64,000 nucleotides of DNA, from positions 1-64,000 of the forward strand of contig NZ_JAQQPS010000013.1 in assembly GCF_036688685.1 (NCBI RefSeq). Direction: 5' to 3'. Below the pieces are notes generated by a model that did no database searches, had not been told where the DNA came from, and was given only the letters and a program-made list of their open reading frames with translations. A program made the translations under genes and the position numbers. Of this stretch, positions 1-8,432 are shown piece after piece; position 1 is the stretch's first letter, and each line of letters starts with the position of its first letter. The stretch comes from JALYUM01 sp036688685 (GTDB lineage: Bacteria; Pseudomonadota; Gammaproteobacteria; Burkholderiales; Burkholderiaceae_D).

Positions 1-1
1 C

Positions 2-82
2 CAGGCACTGAAAAACTGGCACGATAAAAAGCCAGAATTATTCGTTAAACGCGTCTATAACCAAGCGGGTCTTGACAATTAG
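2..82 (+). CDS. Probable transposase, C-terminal end only (partial)
   Basis: The frame is open from the left window edge to a TAG at 80-82 and encodes 26 residues ending KRVYNQAGLDN. The pattern (ALKNWHDKKPELF followed by a YNxxGxD ending) resembles the C-termini of IS481/IS3-like DDE transposases as I remember them; this is a resemblance, not a search result. The rest of the gene lies outside the window. I could not identify a terminal inverted repeat in the AT-rich 159 bases that follow, so the element boundary is undefined. Confidence 0.45.
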   Translation, partial: QALKNWHDKKPELFVKRVYNQAGLDN

Positions 83-247
83 CAACGGAGGCGAAGGAAC
101 GCCAGGTCAAATTGCCAATACTTTTGACTATTGGACAAGTCTAATGAAAAATAATAACCAAATAAAGAAGGTTGGAAAAGAGGCCACGCTAGGCTTTATT
201 TTCTCCCTTGCCGACGATCGAAAATCGACGGTACGTCAAGGATGAGC

Positions 248-1879
248 ATGAAAAAACCTTTAGCGATAATTTTATTCAATCCATTCGCTCGGTTATTAAC
301 ATTCTCACTTGTACTTTACTTATCGGGATGCAATATGAAAACCGCCCCTAACAACAATGTAGGCCGAAATGAAGAATTGCCGCTCTTTGATCCACATACA
401 CCAACCTTTACATGCATGCCGGAAAAGATTTTTGCTTTGGACGCGGAAGCAGACAGATGGTTTCAGCAGGCTCGGGAACTGGAAAGTGCGCAGATATTCG
501 TGGACGACCGCGACTACAACAAAATTGTCGCGCTTACTCGCCAGTCTGCTGAACGCAACCATTGGAAAGCGATGCTGAATCTGGCTAGCTTGTATCTTGA
601 AGGGAAGGATAAAAATCATGGCGTAGAAGATGCGGTTCAACTGGTCGAGAACGCAATGAAAATCGGCATTCCGAACGCTTATGATCGCATGGGGACTTAC
701 TACATGAATGGCACGGGTGTGAATGCGGATGCCACGCGGGCATACGCATTTTGGCAACGCGCCGCACAAATGGGAAGTCCGGAAGCTTTAACTTTCCTCG
801 GTGAAAAACTGCAGTATAGAGAAGACCAGCCCAACGCAGCAGGATGGGCGAATATTGCGGTTGGAATACAGATGCTGGAGTGCGCATACTCCAAAGGTGA
901 CAGAAACGCTGCTTTTGAATTGGGCCTTATATATAGCATACCCGCCGGAGGCGCTGCTACAAAAACTGATCTTTCCCGTGCGCTAAATGTTTTACACGAA
1001 GGCGTGAAACTTGGATGCCAGAAATGTGCCGCAAGATTATGGATCGAATTTTCTCACCCACTTAACCCATTGAAAAAAATAGCGCCGTTTCTCGACGAGG
1101 CCCGTACAGAACGCTACAGAATATTAAGTCGCGCTCTCGACTTCGACCCTGAGCGACGTTTCCCGAATCTCGACAAGATTATCCCATTGCCACCCGCCGA
1201 CCTCCCCCCCTGGAACGGCGATCGCGACACCCTGCTCGACGCCGCACGCGGCGTCAGCCATCCGCCATCCGCGCCCCGCTCACCGACCACCTCTTCGGAA
1301 CGCAAGGGACGCTTTTTCCTGGCTCCCGAATATCGCCTGATGCCGACTGACGACATCACTGATGATGCGACAGCACCATTCACCGGCTACTGGCAACCCG
1401 TCATTGAAGAAAACAAGCCCTACCAGGACAGCGCGGGCAAAACAATCGGGCCAGGACTGTATCAAGTCGGCGAGCGTTTCGAGCGCGTAGATAAGCGGCG
1501 TCAAACCAGGGCCACCGATGGTGGTCCTGGTTTGCAGTGGCGCAATTGGCGCACTGTACGGCACGATCAGGGAACAATTTCTCCTCCGGTCGACAGCAAA
1601 CGTACGCGTCTTGTCGCGCCGCCTGCGAAACCCACGGCGTGCGCCGCCAGCGAGCGTTGTCCGGTCACTGGCATCTGGCAACCCTGGGTGCACGCCGAGC
1701 ATCCTGAGCAAAACACGATCAACCAGTATTGGCGGCAAACCTGGGTCGTTGCGGGCCAGTGCTTCCCGAATCCCCAGCTGGCGTGGATGCTCGATGTGCC
1801 GGCCACGGACATTACCTGGCACCTGATGGACTGCGTGGGGGTCGACATCGCCATGGCAACATGGTCGGCTACGTCATGA
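248..1879 (+). CDS. Sel1-repeat lipoprotein, putative T6SS-associated accessory protein
   Basis: Exported lipoprotein of about 543 residues. It opens with a hydrophobic signal peptide ending in the lipobox LSGC, so it should be anchored to a membrane. Residues of roughly 85-270 carry Sel1/TPR-like helical repeats (A-x-NLASLYLEGK, YDRMGTYYMNGTGV, AYAFWQRAAQMG), a protein-protein interaction fold. The C-terminal part contains two WQP modules (GYWQPVIEEN and GIWQPWVHAE) of unknown function. I chose the ATG at 248 because AAGGA at 238-242 sits at good spacing; ATG 242 is the alternative. A PAAR protein lies downstream, which suggests a type VI secretion accessory or immunity role (inference). Codons before about 1190 are clearly AT-richer than those after it. 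The stop overlaps the next start as ATGA. Confidence 0.7.
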   Translation: MKKPLAIILFNPFARLLTFSLVLYLSGCNMKTAPNNNVGRNEELPLFDPHTPTFTCMPEKIFALDAEADRWFQQARELESAQIFVDDRDYNKIVALTRQSAERNHWKAMLNLASLYLEGKDKNHGVEDAVQLVENAMKIGIPNAYDRMGTYYMNGTGVNADATRAYAFWQRAAQMGSPEALTFLGEKLQYREDQPNAAGWANIAVGIQMLECAYSKGDRNAAFELGLIYSIPAGGAATKTDLSRALNVLHEGVKLGCQKCAARLWIEFSHPLNPLKKIAPFLDEARTERYRILSRALDFDPERRFPNLDKIIPLPPADLPPWNGDRDTLLDAARGVSHPPSAPRSPTTSSERKGRFFLAPEYRLMPTDDITDDATAPFTGYWQPVIEENKPYQDSAGKTIGPGLYQVGERFERVDKRRQTRATDGGPGLQWRNWRTVRHDQGTISPPVDSKRTRLVAPPAKPTACAASERCPVTGIWQPWVHAEHPEQNTINQYWRQTWVVAGQCFPNPQLAWMLDVPATDITWHLMDCVGVDIAMATWSATS

Positions 1880-2377
1880 GACTGAACTCCGTGACCGACT
1901 ATTGGGACACGGAAGCGCACCACTACGAAGAACCGCGCCGGGAACGGCATCTTGCCAGCCTCGCATTAGGCTTGTACGCAACAGGCGATGCATTTGACCT
2001 GCTGCCTTGTCCCACTACGGTGAGCACTTACGGAACGATACGCAATGTCGTACGGGAACGCATGCTCACCATACCGTCTGACCACTCCGCCGTTGCACCG
2101 CGGGCTGCGGGCTGCGGTCCGACTGTCGCGCGAAGTCGTGCCGCTGGAACCGCGCTTGTCATGCGATCCCAAAGAACCAGGTCCTGTGACCGGCACTTGG
2201 CAACCGTGGCTGTCGGTCGATCACCCTCTGCGGCACGCCGTCAATCAGCCATGGCGCCAGGCATGGATAACGTCGGGCCAGTCCTTCCCCGATCCGAGGT
2301 CCGAATGGCTGTTGTCGCTGGATAAATGTGAATTGTCGTGGCACTTGCTCGACGATGCATCGCCCAATTTGGTGTAA
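1876..2377 (+). pseudogene. Frameshifted paralogue of the upstream protein's C-terminal module
   Basis: A start at 1876 overlaps the upstream stop (ATGA) and reads MRLNSVTDYWDTEAHH in frame 1 as far as about 2070. From there the homologous sequence continues in frame 2 (YRLTTPPLHRGLRAAVRLSR, then PVTGTWQPWLSVDHP) to the TAA at 2375-2377. Its end matches the upstream protein closely: GTWQPW/GIWQPW, INQYWRQTW/VNQPWRQAW, TWHLMD/SWHLLD. Removing one base near 2071 (the A after CTCACC) joins the frames into a product of about 166 residues. Either the gene is broken or the assembly carries an error. No signal peptide is visible. The position between the Sel1 lipoprotein and PAAR genes suggests it belonged to the same functional unit. 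Confidence 0.6.
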
Positions 2378-2428
2378 CACCGTCGCCAGGAATGTCCCCT
2401 AAAACCCAGCAATTGAGAGGCCATAAAA

Positions 2429-2683
2429 ATGAAGCATGAAGGACGTGCAGTCGTTCGGCTGAACGACAAGACCGACCACGGCGGAACGGTCATCTCTGCC
2501 TCATCCGGCACGCGGGTCATGGGACGCGATGCCGCACTTGCGGGCGATATGACGTTCTGCCCCAAATGCAAGGGCAACTTTCCGATCAAGCCCGATGGGG
2601 CCGGCGCCCGACATAACGGACGCGCCTACGCCTACGCCAACGACAGCACCGCATGCGGAGCAAAACTGATTGGCTCACTCTGA
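2429..2683 (+). CDS. PAAR-domain protein
   Basis: An 84-residue protein of the short PAAR type (COG4104-like). It shows the N-terminal DKTDHGGTV segment, a small-residue-rich middle (GRDAALAGD) and a CPKC pair followed later by H and C, consistent with a zinc-stabilised PAAR cone. PAAR proteins cap the VgrG spike of type VI secretion systems and can adapt effectors. The ATG is preceded by GAGAGG at suitable spacing. No VgrG, Hcp or sheath gene is present in the window, so this is an isolated tip gene paired with the Sel1/WQP proteins upstream. Confidence 0.75.
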   Translation: MKHEGRAVVRLNDKTDHGGTVISASSGTRVMGRDAALAGDMTFCPKCKGNFPIKPDGAGARHNGRAYAYANDSTACGAKLIGSL

Positions 2684-2748
2684 ATAGTTGACCTGCCGCC
2701 AGCCAGGAGAGAACGCCCTCACCAGCCACAGGAAAAAGCCTGCTTCAC

Positions 2749-3849
2749 ATGAGCGAAATAACTTTATTGAATTCATTCGACGAAGGGGAATTGCAGATGC
2801 GCACAAGAGAAAAAGCGACTGACAACATCGACCGGGTCGCAGCAAAAACAGCCTTGATAATGGAAACCAATAATCTGCGTGGCGGGAGTGATGCCGGCCA
2901 GGCGCTGGCCAGCCTCAAACGACTGGTAACCCGTCTCGGCATGCAGACATTGGCGCCGCAGTGTTTGGCGCAGTGGATCATCACGCACGACGGCCTGGAA
3001 CAGGAGGCTTGCACAGAGATCACGAAACTTGCAGGCCGGCCAGTCGACTTCGTCGCCATCGATCCTCAAGACAGCTACTACGACGCCAAAAATCTCGGCT
3101 TCGACCGGGTAGATCCGCTGCGTTGCGATTACGTGGCATTCTGCGATGCAGACTGCACCCCCGCCGCAGACTGGCTGGCGCAGCTCCTGTTGCCGTTTGC
3201 CGAAGCCGCGCCAAGCGCACCCGTCGCCGTTGCAGGCCGCACAAGCTATTCAGCAAGCGTCCTGGGCGTGGCCCTGACGTCCATCGACTTCATGTATTTT
3301 CCGGGAACGTTGCGGACTGGCGCGACATGTAACTTCTATGCGAACAATGTCGCCTTTCGTCGCGAGGTGTTCGACGCGTACCGCTATCAGGCGCTCCCCG
3401 GCGTCTACCGCGCCCATTGCCAGGTGATGGGAATGCGGCTTCAGGCTGCCGGCATCGGTATCCACTTCGCAGCGCGTGCGCATACCGAACATCGGCTTCC
3501 CGACACGCGGCGGGAACTGTTCAAACTACGCTGGATGCGCGGCGAAGACAGCGTCAGCCTCACGCCTTACCTGGTGCGCACATGCCTGCCTGGCGCACTC
3601 CAATGGCTGGCGCGCAGCGGCCCGATCGGTCCCCTGTGCGTGATGGCCGCGCGCCTCTTCTACAGCGTGCGGGCACTGAACCGGCAAGACTTGCCGCCCC
3701 TGCGCGGCTTACAGCGTCCAGCGGCAGCGGCCGTGCTGCTCGCCATGTCGTCAATCGATACATTCGGCGCTATCACCCGCGCGCTTGTCGCCCTGGCGCA
3801 GCCGCCGGCAGACCGCAAGCTCGAAGCACTGTCCTACCACCGCCAATAA
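2749..3849 (+). CDS. Glycosyltransferase family 2 protein
   Basis: GT-A fold glycosyltransferase of up to 366 residues, expected to move a sugar from a nucleotide-sugar donor. A strand with an ALIMETNN start occurs near residue 35, the DxD-type metal/nucleotide motif is DAD at 133-135 (AFCDADCTP), and an acceptor-side NNVAFRR motif lies near 199-205. A C-terminal hydrophobic stretch (about 285-345) may associate with the membrane. ATG 2797 (MRTREK) has a better ribosome site (AAGGGG) than 2749 and may be the real start, giving 350 residues. It is the first gene of a compact six-gene run. Its acceptor is unknown. Confidence 0.75.
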   Translation: MSEITLLNSFDEGELQMRTREKATDNIDRVAAKTALIMETNNLRGGSDAGQALASLKRLVTRLGMQTLAPQCLAQWIITHDGLEQEACTEITKLAGRPVDFVAIDPQDSYYDAKNLGFDRVDPLRCDYVAFCDADCTPAADWLAQLLLPFAEAAPSAPVAVAGRTSYSASVLGVALTSIDFMYFPGTLRTGATCNFYANNVAFRREVFDAYRYQALPGVYRAHCQVMGMRLQAAGIGIHFAARAHTEHRLPDTRRELFKLRWMRGEDSVSLTPYLVRTCLPGALQWLARSGPIGPLCVMAARLFYSVRALNRQDLPPLRGLQRPAAAAVLLAMSSIDTFGAITRALVALAQPPADRKLEALSYHRQ

Positions 3850-3886
3850 CCCTGTTTGCTCAACCCATGAAAGTCGAGTCTCCACC

Positions 3887-4924
3887 ATGAAAACAAATCA
3901 ACTTGGCATACTGGCCTCGCGCCTTGCACTTGCTGCTCTGATGCTCCATGGCGTGACCGTCGGCGCTGCGCCGGTCGAATTCGCCGGGCGCGGTGTGTTT
4001 CATTTCACCTCCGCCAGCGGGTGTCCGCCAGGCGGTCTCGATACGACGCATACAGAATGCAACCGCATTGCAATTGACCGGCCTGACACGCGGGTCGGGG
4101 TCAATGCGGAGAATCACACGATTGTCTTCTCGACCGGCGCCACGCAGGAAAAAGAGGCAGTGGTCGGCGACGTGCTCATTCACGGAAGCGGTGTGTCCGA
4201 AGAGGGCCAGCGGGTGCCGTTGAGCCTGCACGTCTTGCTGCGGCGCGCAGGAAAAAAATGGGATGTGGATAGCTACATCCACGCACCGGTGCGAGGAAAT
4301 TTTTCGAGCGTGTCCATCGATCCCTATCAGATCGTCGCACGGGAAGGCGCGCAGACGCGCGTGCTGCTGACGCCGGAGCGTGCACATAAAATGTTTGCAG
4401 ATCCATCGCTGAGAAAGCGCCTTGCGCGGGCGTTCGTGTCGGTTCGTTCCACCAGCGCCGTCAATGCGGCAAACGACAATATTACGGTTGCGCTCGGGTT
4501 GGGCAAGTTCTCGACATCGGTGCTCCGGGCTGGTTTCACATCGAGCAATCCTGCATCAGCCGGCGACCTTGCGCGCACTTTCAACAACGGCAATTGGGCG
4601 ATCGAACTTGAAGCACTGAGCGACCGCATTCCACGCTGGGTGGTGCAGCGCGAACTGTTCCTGTTCGGACTCGATGCGCACCCTGCTCTGCAAACACTGC
4701 GCGAAGTTGGCTTCAAGGACCACGACAAGCTGACATTCGGTGCACGCGACGGCAAAGGCTACCTGCGTCTGAATGACCAGGAAGCGCCATTTGACGGCGC
4801 AGCCGCATCCGGTCACGCATTCATGCAAGAGAGCTTCATGGGCATGATTCTGGCGTGGCAGCGCACCCTGGCAGGCCAGGCTACTGCGGCTTCTTCCGCG
4901 GCGCCGAAACCACCACGGTCATGA
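3887..4924 (+). CDS. Exported protein of unknown function
   Basis: A 345-residue protein with a clear Sec signal peptide (basic MKTNQ, hydrophobic LALAALMLHGVTVGA, cleavage around GAA), so probably periplasmic. I do not recognise a family. The N-terminal half looks beta-rich (HFTSASGCPPGG, VGDVLIHGSGV) and the middle more helical. There is a Cys in GCPPGG and another in HTECN that could form a disulfide. Genes upstream and downstream encode glycosyltransferases and lipid enzymes, so a role in carrying or capping a lipid or glycan is possible but is inference only. An in-frame TTG/GTG extension reaches 3785, but that would overlap the upstream gene and hide the signal peptide. Its stop overlaps the next start (ATGA). 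Confidence 0.6.
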   Translation: MKTNQLGILASRLALAALMLHGVTVGAAPVEFAGRGVFHFTSASGCPPGGLDTTHTECNRIAIDRPDTRVGVNAENHTIVFSTGATQEKEAVVGDVLIHGSGVSEEGQRVPLSLHVLLRRAGKKWDVDSYIHAPVRGNFSSVSIDPYQIVAREGAQTRVLLTPERAHKMFADPSLRKRLARAFVSVRSTSAVNAANDNITVALGLGKFSTSVLRAGFTSSNPASAGDLARTFNNGNWAIELEALSDRIPRWVVQRELFLFGLDAHPALQTLREVGFKDHDKLTFGARDGKGYLRLNDQEAPFDGAAASGHAFMQESFMGMILAWQRTLAGQATAASSAAPKPPRS

Positions 4925-5676
4925 GTGTCACGCCTTGCAGCGGGCCAGCGTCAGCGGCGCATGACAGTCTGGCCAATCCCGCCTTCACGCGGTCCGAAGC
5001 ACGTGGCTTCACCGCCTTGCAGGCCAGGCTGGTCGACCGCATCAAGCGTGCAGCCATTCGTCATCTGCATGCCAGTGCAAGCGGCGAACGGTTGTTGCTA
5101 CGCATGTACCTCGATGCCGAGGAGGCCTCCCTGGGGATCCTGCGCGAGCAACTGCGCCAGAAGCCGCCGGGCTGGCTGGCGCGCCAGATCAGGCAGCATC
5201 TGGCCGAAGAACAAATCCACACGACGCTATTCGGCGCCGCCCTGGACGCCAAGGGAGGCCGCTCTCGCTCCGCCCTGACGCCGCCAGGGCTGAGCCGCCG
5301 CAAGCTGGCACGCTGGCATCAACTGGCAAATCAACACGCACATTGCTTCGCACACGGCGCCCTGGTGCCAGCGTATGCAACGACAATGTGCGCCGAGCAG
5401 ATGGCTGCGCGCATCCTGCACCGTCACTGCGAAACGATTGGCTCCGCACACGCACTGCACGCGCTGTTTGCCACGATACTGGCAGATGAAAATCGGCACG
5501 TGCGCCTCTGTGCGCATACCCTGCAGCGACTGGTCGCGCCGCACGAGATGGCAAGCCTTGCTACCCTGCTTGCCGAGGTCCGGAAAATCGAGGCGGCCTT
5601 CGGTATCAGCGGCGCGCTGGCCTTGTATGTCGCCGGCCTGATTGGGCGCGCCTGGCCCGACGGGGGTGCCAGATGA
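4921..5676 (+). CDS. Ferritin-like diiron protein
   Basis: A 251-residue, largely helical protein with a classical four-helix diiron ligand set: E67/E68 (DAEEAS), E97xxH100 (EEQIH), E159 (CAEQMA) and E190xxH193 (DENRH). This pattern is that of ferritin-like oxygenases, hydroxylases and desaturases rather than iron-storage ferritin, since the chain is longer and carries a C-terminal helical tail. It may oxidise a lipid or other small molecule made by the operon (inference). The start overlaps the preceding stop and its own stop overlaps the next start (ATGA at both ends), indicating translational coupling. No signal peptide is present, so it should act in the cytoplasm. Confidence 0.65.
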   Translation: MSVTPCSGPASAAHDSLANPAFTRSEARGFTALQARLVDRIKRAAIRHLHASASGERLLLRMYLDAEEASLGILREQLRQKPPGWLARQIRQHLAEEQIHTTLFGAALDAKGGRSRSALTPPGLSRRKLARWHQLANQHAHCFAHGALVPAYATTMCAEQMAARILHRHCETIGSAHALHALFATILADENRHVRLCAHTLQRLVAPHEMASLATLLAEVRKIEAAFGISGALALYVAGLIGRAWPDGGAR

Positions 5677-6782
5677 CACCGCGTATCGTGTACCTTGCAA
5701 CGGCGGACGCGCGCGGCCATTTGATGCGGGCGCAGTTACTGGTGCATGCGTTGCGCCAGGCAGGTGCGCAGGTGGATGTGATAACCACCTCGGATGCGGG
5801 CCAGCGCTTCCTGGCAGGTTTCGGCATCGAGGCCAGCATCCTGTCGCATCACTACGCAATGCAATTCGACACGCGCCAGAACATGCTGCGTGGCGCATCG
5901 AATCGCAACGTTCTGCATTACATGGTGCATCCAGCCAGGATGCTGCGCGATCTCCTGCGCCTGCGGCGCACCCTGCGTGGCAAGGATATTCTGGTCAACG
6001 ACTCATTTCATCCTGCCGCGCTGTTCATGGGAATCCTGCCGGTCGCGCGCCGCAAGGTCGTGCACGTGTATGGAGGAAGCCTGCGGGAAGCAGTGCTCGG
6101 CAATTTTGACGGTACCAAACGACGCCTGTTCAGTCATCTGTTCAGGCATGTCGTTGGCTGGCAAATCGATGCAGCGCGGGCGCGCCTCGAGCACGATTTC
6201 AGCTATGCCATCAGCGATCACGCAAAGGGACGCGACTGTTCTCTCCCGACGCCCGTGCAGGTTGCCGGACCGCCGCCTGCCGACGGTTTGAACAGTGCTG
6301 CGATCTATCTCAACCCCCATTTCAGCGATACCAATCTGGCGCATGCGCTGTGCGAGGGAATCGCCGATGCGGGCCTGGCTGCGTATTGCGTCGGCGAAGG
6401 ATACGCCGGCAACGACGGTTGGGTTGGTGTCGATCCGAACTGGGCCAGCCGAGCCGCACATGCCGAAGTGATCGTGTCCGCGCCGGGAATGGCGGCGCTC
6501 TCGATCGCTGTCGTGTACGGCCGCCCTATCATACTGGTGCTCACCGAACAGCCCGAGCAGGCCAGCAATGCCAAGCGCGCGACGGCGTTGGGTATTGCCC
6601 ACCAGACCGTGACCTGGCGCGGTGAGGCGCATGATTTCCGCTGCCAGGTCCGGCAGGCTGCCAGCACGCTGCGACGTATGGTGCCGGCACCGACCGCAGT
6701 ATCCTCGGGGCGGCTACAGGCGCAAGCGCGTGTCGATGCGTGGACCGTGCGCCTGCTGGCACTGTGCGGGGTGCAAACATGA
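5673..6782 (+). CDS. GT-B fold glycosyltransferase (MurG/UGT-like)
   Basis: A 369-residue protein beginning with the beta-strand/glycine loop typical of GT-B enzymes (IVYLATADARGHLMRAQLL). The C-terminal half has the donor-side pattern: a GEGYAGNDGW stretch, then HAEVIVSAPGMAALSIAVVYGRP, where UGT/MurG enzymes place their nucleotide-sugar contacts. The EQ pair in LTEQPEQ is another feature of this fold. Likely substrate: a lipid or lipid-linked acceptor at the inner face of the cytoplasmic membrane, given the PAP2 and desaturase neighbours (inference). Coupled by ATGA overlaps to both neighbours. It differs from MurG in lacking recognisable peptidoglycan-pathway context. Confidence 0.6.
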   Translation: MTPRIVYLATADARGHLMRAQLLVHALRQAGAQVDVITTSDAGQRFLAGFGIEASILSHHYAMQFDTRQNMLRGASNRNVLHYMVHPARMLRDLLRLRRTLRGKDILVNDSFHPAALFMGILPVARRKVVHVYGGSLREAVLGNFDGTKRRLFSHLFRHVVGWQIDAARARLEHDFSYAISDHAKGRDCSLPTPVQVAGPPPADGLNSAAIYLNPHFSDTNLAHALCEGIADAGLAAYCVGEGYAGNDGWVGVDPNWASRAAHAEVIVSAPGMAALSIAVVYGRPIILVLTEQPEQASNAKRATALGIAHQTVTWRGEAHDFRCQVRQAASTLRRMVPAPTAVSSGRLQAQARVDAWTVRLLALCGVQT

Positions 6783-7420
6783 TGTATTCAATCGTGAAAT
6801 TTCGCGCCCTGCTGGCGGAGCGCAGGCACAACCGACAGGCCGGGAGCGCATTCATGGGCATGCTGGTGGGGCTGGCAATTTTTGTGATCGTTCAACGCAC
6901 GGTCGTGCCGCGGTACAGCTTTGTCACACCGGCTGATCTGGCCATTCCGTTCATGCCGCTGACATGGGCAATTTACGTCCTGTTTTTCCCATTCGTCATT
7001 GCAGTGTCGGCCTACGCGCATGAACAGGCATTCGACACGTTCAAAGTCGCCGTCGTCGTGGCGTTCATGGTGAGCATCGGATGCTTTCAGCTATTCCCCG
7101 AAATCGTTCCGCGTCCCGACCCGACATCCATCGCCAATAGCTTTCTACGCCAGCGGATCACGCGCTTGTGGGAAGTCGACCTGCCGTCAAATGGTCTGCC
7201 CAGCCTGCACGTCAGCGTCACTTGCCTGGTTTGCCGGATGGCCTGGCTGACCCGCTATCGATGGTTGATCGGCACAACCGGTTCGCTGATTTGCCTGTCC
7301 ACCCTCACTCTCAAGCAGCACACCCTGGTCGATGTGGTCGCCGGTTTGCTGCTGGCAGGACTGTGCGCGATCGTCGCCGAAAAATGGCAACAGGCAGAGG
7401 TGTCACATGGTCGCGCATAA
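6779..7420 (+). CDS. PAP2-family membrane phosphatase / inositolphosphotransferase-like protein
   Basis: A 213-residue polytopic membrane protein with about six hydrophobic segments. It carries PAP2 catalytic signatures: PSLH at 141-144 (central His) and S174-x6-H181-x3-D185 (KQHTLVD). The LPSNGLPSLHVS context resembles the Aur1/Ipt1-like branch (PAP2_3), whose members hydrolyse or transfer phosphate head groups on lipids. An active site on the periplasmic side is usual for the family. ATGA overlap with the upstream gene and a 14-base overlap with the desaturase gene place it in one operon with lipid- and sugar-handling enzymes. The exact substrate cannot be told from sequence. Confidence 0.65.
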   Translation: MMYSIVKFRALLAERRHNRQAGSAFMGMLVGLAIFVIVQRTVVPRYSFVTPADLAIPFMPLTWAIYVLFFPFVIAVSAYAHEQAFDTFKVAVVVAFMVSIGCFQLFPEIVPRPDPTSIANSFLRQRITRLWEVDLPSNGLPSLHVSVTCLVCRMAWLTRYRWLIGTTGSLICLSTLTLKQHTLVDVVAGLLLAGLCAIVAEKWQQAEVSHGRA

Positions 7421-8360
7421 AGCAAGTGGCGGCAGCAACGCAGGTTTGCTCGGGTTCATCCCGGACGCCGGACTGTTTCGCATCCAGCCATGGCGCGCGA
7501 TGACTGCCCTGGCGGCAGATTGGTGCCTGATAGCCGCGGCATTCGCAAGCGCTATACTGTGGCCCTATCCGATTACCTACCTGGCGGCGGCGGTGATCGT
7601 CGCACGTACTCAGCTGGCGTTGGCGGTCGTGATGCACGAAAGTGCGCATGGCACTTTGTTACCATCGCAATGGCTGAACGATGCCGTCGGCCAGGCTTGC
7701 GCGGCCGGGCCTTTGTGCCTGTCACTCAAGACGTATCGTGCAGGACACGTGCAACATCATCTTCTGCCTATGCGCAGTGACGATCCCGTGGCGGTCGTGT
7801 TCGACATTATCGACTATCCAATTTCGCGCCGCAGGCTGGTTTTCCGGCTGCTCGGTGCTGTACTCGGCATTGCCTATCTTGTCAGCGCATTCAAGTTCAT
7901 GCGCGGCGACTATCGCGGGATCATGCCCGGTGTACCCAAATCGCGCAGCGCCAAGGTTTGGGAAGTTGGCACGATGTTGACCAGCAATGGCTTGCTCCTC
8001 GCTGTGCTTGCGCTGTGCGGACATGCCTGGTTGTACCTGGCCCTCTGGACGCTTCCATCGGTGACCTTGCTGCCGCTCTTTGGTCGCATCAGGGCCATCA
8101 TGGAACACGCCGGGCTGACAGAAGGCGACGACCAAAGCCGCAATGCCAGGACGATTATTCGCCCGTCATGGCAAACGTTTCTGTTCGGCCCGCACGCCAT
8201 TCACTACCATATTGAGCACCATCTTTTTGTCCGCATGCCCTTCTACAATCTGGGCAAGGTGCATCAACGACTGCGTGCCGATGGATTGCTCCCGCCTGCG
8301 AATTTGTACGCGGGGTATGGGGGTGTTTTACGGGATGTCAGTTTGCCTGATTCAAAATAA
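7407..8360 (+). CDS. Membrane fatty-acid desaturase family protein
   Basis: A 317-residue membrane diiron enzyme with the three histidine boxes of the family: H77ESAH81, H114VQHH118 and H268IEHH272, with hydrophobic segments between them. Such enzymes introduce double bonds or hydroxyl groups into acyl or sphingoid chains, or related lipids, at the cytoplasmic face of the membrane. Start at ATG 7407, overlapping the PAP2 gene by 14 bases. It is the last gene of the run; no further ORF is tightly linked, and the hairpin region starts about 70 bases on. The substrate may be the lipid produced by the upstream enzymes (inference). Confidence 0.75.
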   Translation: MVAHKASGGSNAGLLGFIPDAGLFRIQPWRAMTALAADWCLIAAAFASAILWPYPITYLAAAVIVARTQLALAVVMHESAHGTLLPSQWLNDAVGQACAAGPLCLSLKTYRAGHVQHHLLPMRSDDPVAVVFDIIDYPISRRRLVFRLLGAVLGIAYLVSAFKFMRGDYRGIMPGVPKSRSAKVWEVGTMLTSNGLLLAVLALCGHAWLYLALWTLPSVTLLPLFGRIRAIMEHAGLTEGDDQSRNARTIIRPSWQTFLFGPHAIHYHIEHHLFVRMPFYNLGKVHQRLRADGLLPPANLYAGYGGVLRDVSLPDSK

Positions 8361-8432
8361 ACGGGTGGTAGCTGCACTGCTCGGTGATTTGTTGCGTGGC
8401 TTGCTTGGGTAAAGCCTGATCAGAGGTACGAA

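Noticed and set aside
1..240. Complete insertion sequence at the left edge
   Set aside because: Only 26 C-terminal transposase codons are present and I could not find a terminal inverted repeat or target duplication.
2749..8360. Carotenoid or exopolysaccharide biosynthesis cluster
   Set aside because: No phytoene synthase/desaturase and no polymerase, flippase or export genes; lipid modification fits better.
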